Assembly (NCBI GenBank): GCA_002254285.1
Contig: NIUZ01000059.1
Location: 1 to 9,357 of the forward strand
Direction: 5' to 3'
DNA: 9,357 bases
DNA from: Bacteroidetes bacterium 4572_112
GTDB taxonomy: Bacteria > Bacteroidota > Bacteroidia > Bacteroidales > UBA1556
Shown here: positions 6,046-9,357 of the stretch, piece by piece
Layout of the letters: every line of letters starts with the position of its first letter
Numbering within the stretch: the stretch's first letter is position 1
The notes under the pieces: generated by a model
Databases searched by the model: none
Told to the model about the DNA's origin: nothing
Seen by the model: the letters and a program-made list of their open reading frames with translations, nothing else
Translations under genes and position numbers: made by a program

Positions 6046-7185
6046 ATGAGATCGTTATTTATTGTTTTTTTTCAGTCGGTATTTAAGCTAATATATAAAA
6101 TTTCTAGAATTTTATTGAAGGAGAAGTATGTAGTAATTGCAGGCTTTAAGGCTAAATACTTGACAGGAAATAATGAGTATCTTTTCAGTTATTTTCTGGA
6201 AAATGTATCAGATTTAGATTACTATTTTTATACTAAAAATAAAACAGTATATAATGATCTTGTAGTTAAATTTCCAAATAAAATATTATATGCATATTCA
6301 CTCAAAACTTATCTAGTATTGCTAAAGGCTAAGGTAGTTGTAATTACTTCGGGTGATGATAATTTATCACCATATCCTTTATTAAAGGAAAAAAAGATAG
6401 TAAATATTTGGCATGGTATACCAATTAAGAAAGTAGGTTATCCAGAAAATATAAATGATAGAAATGCGTTTGAAAGGTTTATGGATAAGTTAGATTACTT
6501 TTCTGTTTCAGCTGATTTTGATGGAGGAATAATCGAGTCAGCATTTCGTATTCCGACTGATAAAATATTTGTATCAGGCTTGTGTAAGAATGATTTTATT
6601 AAGATTAGTCAAAAAAAGGTTTTGGAGAATAATCCTTATTTAGATAAAAAAGTAATAATATATGCCCCAACTTTCCGTGATGAGGGAATGAAAATTATTA
6701 GCTTTGATAAATTATTCCCAATAGATAGACTTAATGCTCTTTTGGAAAAATATGATGCATATTTTTTATATAGAAGTCATTTTAATACTGACGAAAGTAA
6801 GGCTATTGACGGATATGCAAGAATAAAATCAGCATCTTCAAGAGAGTTTTTGGACCCTCAACCATTGTTGTACTATTCTGATATTATGATTACTGATTAT
6901 TCAGGAATTTATTTTGATTACTTATTAATGGACAGACCAATTATTTTTTATAATTATGATTATGAAGAATATACAAAAAAACGCGATTTTTTATATAACT
7001 ACGAAGAAAATACTCCTGGACCAAAAGTAAATAATCAATCTGATTTATTAAATGCAATTGAGGAATATCTTATTAATCCTGATAAGGATAAAGAATTTAG
7101 AGAAGAGATAAAGAAGAAATTTCATAAGTATGAAGATGGAAAAGCTTGTGAGCGAACTTATGAATTAATTAAATCATTAATGTAA
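6046..7185 (+). CDS. CDP-glycerol glycerophosphotransferase family protein (TagB/TagF-like)
   Basis: Members of this family (Pfam Glyphos_transf) transfer glycerol phosphate, or a related polyol phosphate, from a CDP donor to a glycan or lipid-linked primer at the cytoplasmic membrane face. Diagnostic segments are IWHGIPIKKVG (121-131, with the conserved His), YAPTFRDE (206-213), YRSHF (242-246) and ITDYSGIYFDYLLMDRP (282-298), followed by a Tyr/Asp-rich YNYDYEEY (302-309). The first 24 residues form a hydrophobic, basic helix that could attach it to the membrane. Its 379 residues match the single-domain TagB-like size and are far shorter than the polymerase TagF, so it may add one unit per repeat. 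Its stop codon overlaps the next start (TAATG). Beside a cytidylyltransferase-like gene it is the likely user of that product. Confidence 0.88.
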   Translation: MRSLFIVFFQSVFKLIYKISRILLKEKYVVIAGFKAKYLTGNNEYLFSYFLENVSDLDYYFYTKNKTVYNDLVVKFPNKILYAYSLKTYLVLLKAKVVVITSGDDNLSPYPLLKEKKIVNIWHGIPIKKVGYPENINDRNAFERFMDKLDYFSVSADFDGGIIESAFRIPTDKIFVSGLCKNDFIKISQKKVLENNPYLDKKVIIYAPTFRDEGMKIISFDKLFPIDRLNALLEKYDAYFLYRSHFNTDESKAIDGYARIKSASSREFLDPQPLLYYSDIMITDYSGIYFDYLLMDRPIIFYNYDYEEYTKKRDFLYNYEENTPGPKVNNQSDLLNAIEEYLINPDKDKEFREEIKKKFHKYEDGKACERTYELIKSLM

Positions 7186-7187
7186 TG
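7183..7187 (+). promoter_or_regulatory. TAATG stop-start overlap coupling the transferase and flippase
   Basis: The TAA of the phosphotransferase shares its last A with the ATG of the flippase. This suits translational coupling by ribosome re-initiation and supports the chosen flippase start over the next in-frame Met (residue 9). Confidence 0.7.
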
Positions 7188-8648
7188 GGAATAGTACTAC
7201 GTCAGGGTATGAAAAATACAATTTTCACTTATTTGGGTTTCCTAATAGGAGGAATTTACACTGTATTATTGGTGCCTAAAGTATTTGATGAATTCCCTGA
7301 TCATTGGGGAACAGCAAGGTATTTGGTTTCTTTTGCGCTGGTAATTGTTCCTTGGGCGCAGCTAAGTATTCCAAATGTTATTATTAGGTATTTTCCCATT
7401 TTTAGGGAGAAGAAAGGGCGAGATTTTATGTTCTTTATATCATTTTGGGCTATTATTGGGATTCTTACTAGTTTATTAATTGTGTACGGCTTTTCTGATT
7501 TTATTTTTGCTGATGAAAAGGACCCTTTAATACTCGATAATATTTACTTAATATTTCCAATAATTGCAGGTTTTGTTCTATTTGAGATAGCAGCAGCAAT
7601 TGCAAAATCAAATCTAAAATCCACAGTACCAGTATTCTTACGCGAGTTTATTTTAAGGCTTTCAATCTTTATTCTTATTATATTTTATTGGTTTGATATA
7701 ATTGAATTCAATTTGTTTATTCAATTATATTCGTATACTTATATCGCAATCTTTATTGCTTTGTTTGTATATCTATACTATATCAAAGCACTGAAAATAC
7801 GAATAAATTTCAGTGCTATTTTTGATACTGAGTTTAAAGAGTTATATATATATGCTGCCTTTAGTATACTAAGTACGGGCGCGGCAATGATTTTGTTAAA
7901 TATTGATACTCTTATGATTAACCATTATCTTACACTTAAAGATGTGGCCATATATGGACCTTCAATATATATTGCTAGTTCAATAATGATTCCTTCGCGA
8001 GCTTTACAATCTATTATTGCACCAATGGTAGCCAAATCTTGGGTGAATAATGATATCGGTTTAATCAAGAGCTTATATAAAAAATCAGCAATAGCACCAT
8101 TAAGTATAACGATATTTCTATTTTTAATGATTTGGATAAATATTGACCTTGTAATGGATTATTTTGGTAAAACATTTGGCCAAGGGAAATATATAATACT
8201 GTTTTTGAGTATGGGACATATTGTGAATATTGCCACAGGTATCAACGGTACTATTATTAATACATCAAAGCATTATAGGGCAGATTTATACTTTCAGGTA
8301 GCTTTAGTATTAATGACCGTGATTATGAATATTATTTTTATTCCACTATATGGTTTAAATGGTGCCGCTTTGGCAACAGGAATTACACTTGGACTTCATA
8401 ATACTTTAAAATCAATGTTTGTATTGTATAAGTTTAAGATTCATCCTTTTACAATAAAAACAATCTATGTTATGCTAATTGGCGCATTATTGTTTTATAT
8501 AATTAACCAATTACCAATCATCGAAAATTTATTAATATCGTCCCTAATTTATACATTTGTTTTTGGAATTGTATATTGGGCAATAGTGTATTTTGCAAAT
8601 ATATCGGAAGATATTAATGATCAAATAAACAGATTTATTAAAAAGTAG
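7185..8648 (+). CDS. Wzx-type polysaccharide flippase (MOP/MATE superfamily)
   Basis: This is an integral inner-membrane protein expected to move undecaprenyl-linked repeat units from the cytoplasmic to the periplasmic face. It has 487 residues and about 14 hydrophobic segments, near 12-30, 46-66, 82-103, 120-141, 152-172, 180-200, 220-241, 256-275, 302-322, 336-357, 369-390, 392-412, 424-442 and 448-470. Loops are short and basic, such as REKKGR (74-79). The N-terminal LRQGMKNTIFTYLGFLIGGI pattern and the IPLYGLNGAALATGI segment (386-400) are typical of RfbX/Wzx-like exporters. It overlaps the upstream gene by one base and precedes a glycosyltransferase, as expected in a Wzx/Wzy locus. The call to family is firm; the transported glycan is unknown. 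Confidence 0.9.
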   Translation: MGIVLRQGMKNTIFTYLGFLIGGIYTVLLVPKVFDEFPDHWGTARYLVSFALVIVPWAQLSIPNVIIRYFPIFREKKGRDFMFFISFWAIIGILTSLLIVYGFSDFIFADEKDPLILDNIYLIFPIIAGFVLFEIAAAIAKSNLKSTVPVFLREFILRLSIFILIIFYWFDIIEFNLFIQLYSYTYIAIFIALFVYLYYIKALKIRINFSAIFDTEFKELYIYAAFSILSTGAAMILLNIDTLMINHYLTLKDVAIYGPSIYIASSIMIPSRALQSIIAPMVAKSWVNNDIGLIKSLYKKSAIAPLSITIFLFLMIWINIDLVMDYFGKTFGQGKYIILFLSMGHIVNIATGINGTIINTSKHYRADLYFQVALVLMTVIMNIIFIPLYGLNGAALATGITLGLHNTLKSMFVLYKFKIHPFTIKTIYVMLIGALLFYIINQLPIIENLLISSLIYTFVFGIVYWAIVYFANISEDINDQINRFIKK

Positions 8649-8680
8649 ATGAGGTGTAATATCCTTATAAATATATTTTT

Positions 8681-9357
8681 ATGAAGAAGAAAACAGTACT
8701 TTTATTATATACAAACTACTCTACTTTTGTTGCGAAAGATGATGTTATATTGAAGAAAAACTATAATGTTATTCCTTATCATTTCCAATCTCAAAAGAAA
8801 CTCTCAAGTATGATGTTTGAGATGTTTAAGCAAAAGATTTTTCTGCTAGTCAATATTTGGAAAGTGGATATTGTTTACTCATGGTTTTCTGATTTTCATT
8901 CTTTCTTGCCGTTCTTATTTGCAAAAATGCTTGGTAAGAAAACAGTAGTTATTGTAGGTGGCTTTGAAGGAGTGAAGGCATATGTACCTGGTCTTAAGGC
9001 TGTGTTCAAGAGTATACCTACCGGTTATAATCCCGATAATTGGGTTGTTGGTACATACGAACGTAAGAAAAGTGTTGTTGCTTTTGGTTATGCAGGTAAT
9101 ATGCAGAAATTTGTAGGTAAGGGTTATGATTTTATCATTGAAGTCGCTAAAAAAATGCCTGATATTGATTTTCATCTTATCAGTATACGTGATAAAATGA
9201 AGGATTATGCAAATGAAATTGCGCCTACTAATGTCACTATCACCGATAGCCTTCCACAAGATAAACTATTAGAAGAACTTGCAAAGAATAAGGTATATAC
9301 TCTGCTTTCAATGAGTGAAGGATTGCCTTCATCATTATGCGAAGCTATGTTATGTGG
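8681..9357 (+). CDS. GT-B glycosyltransferase (GT4-like), 5' part, with apparent internal in-frame deletion
   Basis: A cytoplasmic sugar transferase probably building the repeat unit; donor and acceptor are not predictable. The gene starts at ATG 8681, 32 bp after the flippase stop, and runs off the window after 225 codons. The N-terminal Rossmann half includes VDIVYSWFSDFHSFLPFLFAK (split at 62-82) and KKTVVIVGGF (86-95). The nucleotide-sugar half has IPTGYNPDNW (112-121), GYAGNMQKFVGKGYDFI (136-152) and the acidic motif SEGLPSSLCEAMLCG (212-226), which gives the usual E-x7-E. Related proteins normally have a further block between VGG(Y/F)D and the VPxLK...IPTGYDP stretch, including an ILPVDESL-like segment. 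Here GGF is followed almost at once by EGVKAYVPGLK. About 55-70 residues seem to be missing without a frameshift, so activity is uncertain. Confidence 0.85.
   Translation, partial: MKKKTVLLLYTNYSTFVAKDDVILKKNYNVIPYHFQSQKKLSSMMFEMFKQKIFLLVNIWKVDIVYSWFSDFHSFLPFLFAKMLGKKTVVIVGGFEGVKAYVPGLKAVFKSIPTGYNPDNWVVGTYERKKSVVAFGYAGNMQKFVGKGYDFIIEVAKKMPDIDFHLISIRDKMKDYANEIAPTNVTITDSLPQDKLLEELAKNKVYTLLSMSEGLPSSLCEAMLC

Larger units (their letters stand above)
3327..9357 (+). other. Surface polysaccharide biosynthesis operon, continuing beyond the right edge
   Basis: Five plus-strand genes follow one another with gaps of 19, 30, -1 and 32 bases, and no terminator was seen between them. Amidotransferase, nucleotidyltransferase, phospho-alcohol transferase, flippase and glycosyltransferase together are typical of an O-antigen or capsule locus. 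No NusG-like UpxY gene, no Wzy polymerase and no initiating phosphoglycosyltransferase are in the window; these may lie further right or elsewhere. Confidence 0.85.

Noticed and set aside
8651..8656. GAGGTG as a Shine-Dalgarno for the last glycosyltransferase.
   Set aside because: It lies about 25 bases before the ATG, too far for a ribosome binding site, and the other starts in the window do not use one.
8915..9259. A 114-codon minus-strand open frame.
   Set aside because: Antisense to the glycosyltransferase, whose plus-strand frame carries clear family motifs throughout this interval.
1..9357. CRISPR array, tRNA, rRNA, insertion sequence, phage or defence genes.
   Set aside because: No spaced direct repeats, no cloverleaf-like or rRNA-like segment, no transposase or defence-family motif was found on either strand.

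Overview
The window is AT-rich and looks chromosomal, from a member of the Bacteroidota. Three things suggest this. The promoter-like sites fit the Bacteroidota primary sigma pattern (TTTG, about 19 bp, TAnnTTTG). None of the start codons has a convincing Shine-Dalgarno sequence. RuvB and the six-domain ribosomal protein S1 are of the type found in that phylum. I cannot name a genus.

The left third (1-3100) is housekeeping and reads on the minus strand. rpsA (948-2954) has a well-formed promoter (3067-3097), a leader of about 105 nt with three possible hairpins, and an intrinsic terminator (885-923). Downstream is ruvB (819 to beyond the left edge), probably with its own promoter. RuvB similarity stops abruptly at residue 235, and the last 38 codons in the window do not look like RuvB.

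A 372-bp AT-rich intergenic region (2955-3326) separates rpsA from a divergent plus-strand gene cluster. It holds the two promoters, the rpsA leader and two short palindromes.

The right two thirds (3327-9357) is a tightly packed plus-strand operon for a cell-surface polysaccharide. Gene order is: a glutamine-dependent asparagine-synthetase-type amidotransferase (asnB); a LicC-like GT-A-fold nucleotidyltransferase; a CDP-glycerol glycerophosphotransferase-family protein; a Wzx-type flippase overlapping it by one base; and a GT-B glycosyltransferase that runs off the right edge. A plausible reading is that the nucleotidyltransferase makes a CDP-activated alcohol phosphate and the phosphotransferase adds it to a lipid-linked glycan. 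AsnB may amidate a sugar acid or supply asparagine, and the flippase exports the repeat unit. This would be a teichoic-acid-like or phospho-alcohol-decorated glycan in a Gram-negative; the donor is not identifiable from sequence alone.

The last gene appears to lack an in-frame block of roughly 55-70 residues in its N-terminal domain. I found no tRNA, rRNA, CRISPR array, insertion sequence or recognisable defence system. The least routine items are the phospho-alcohol gene pair, the structured rpsA leader, and the two anomalous coding sequences at the window edges.
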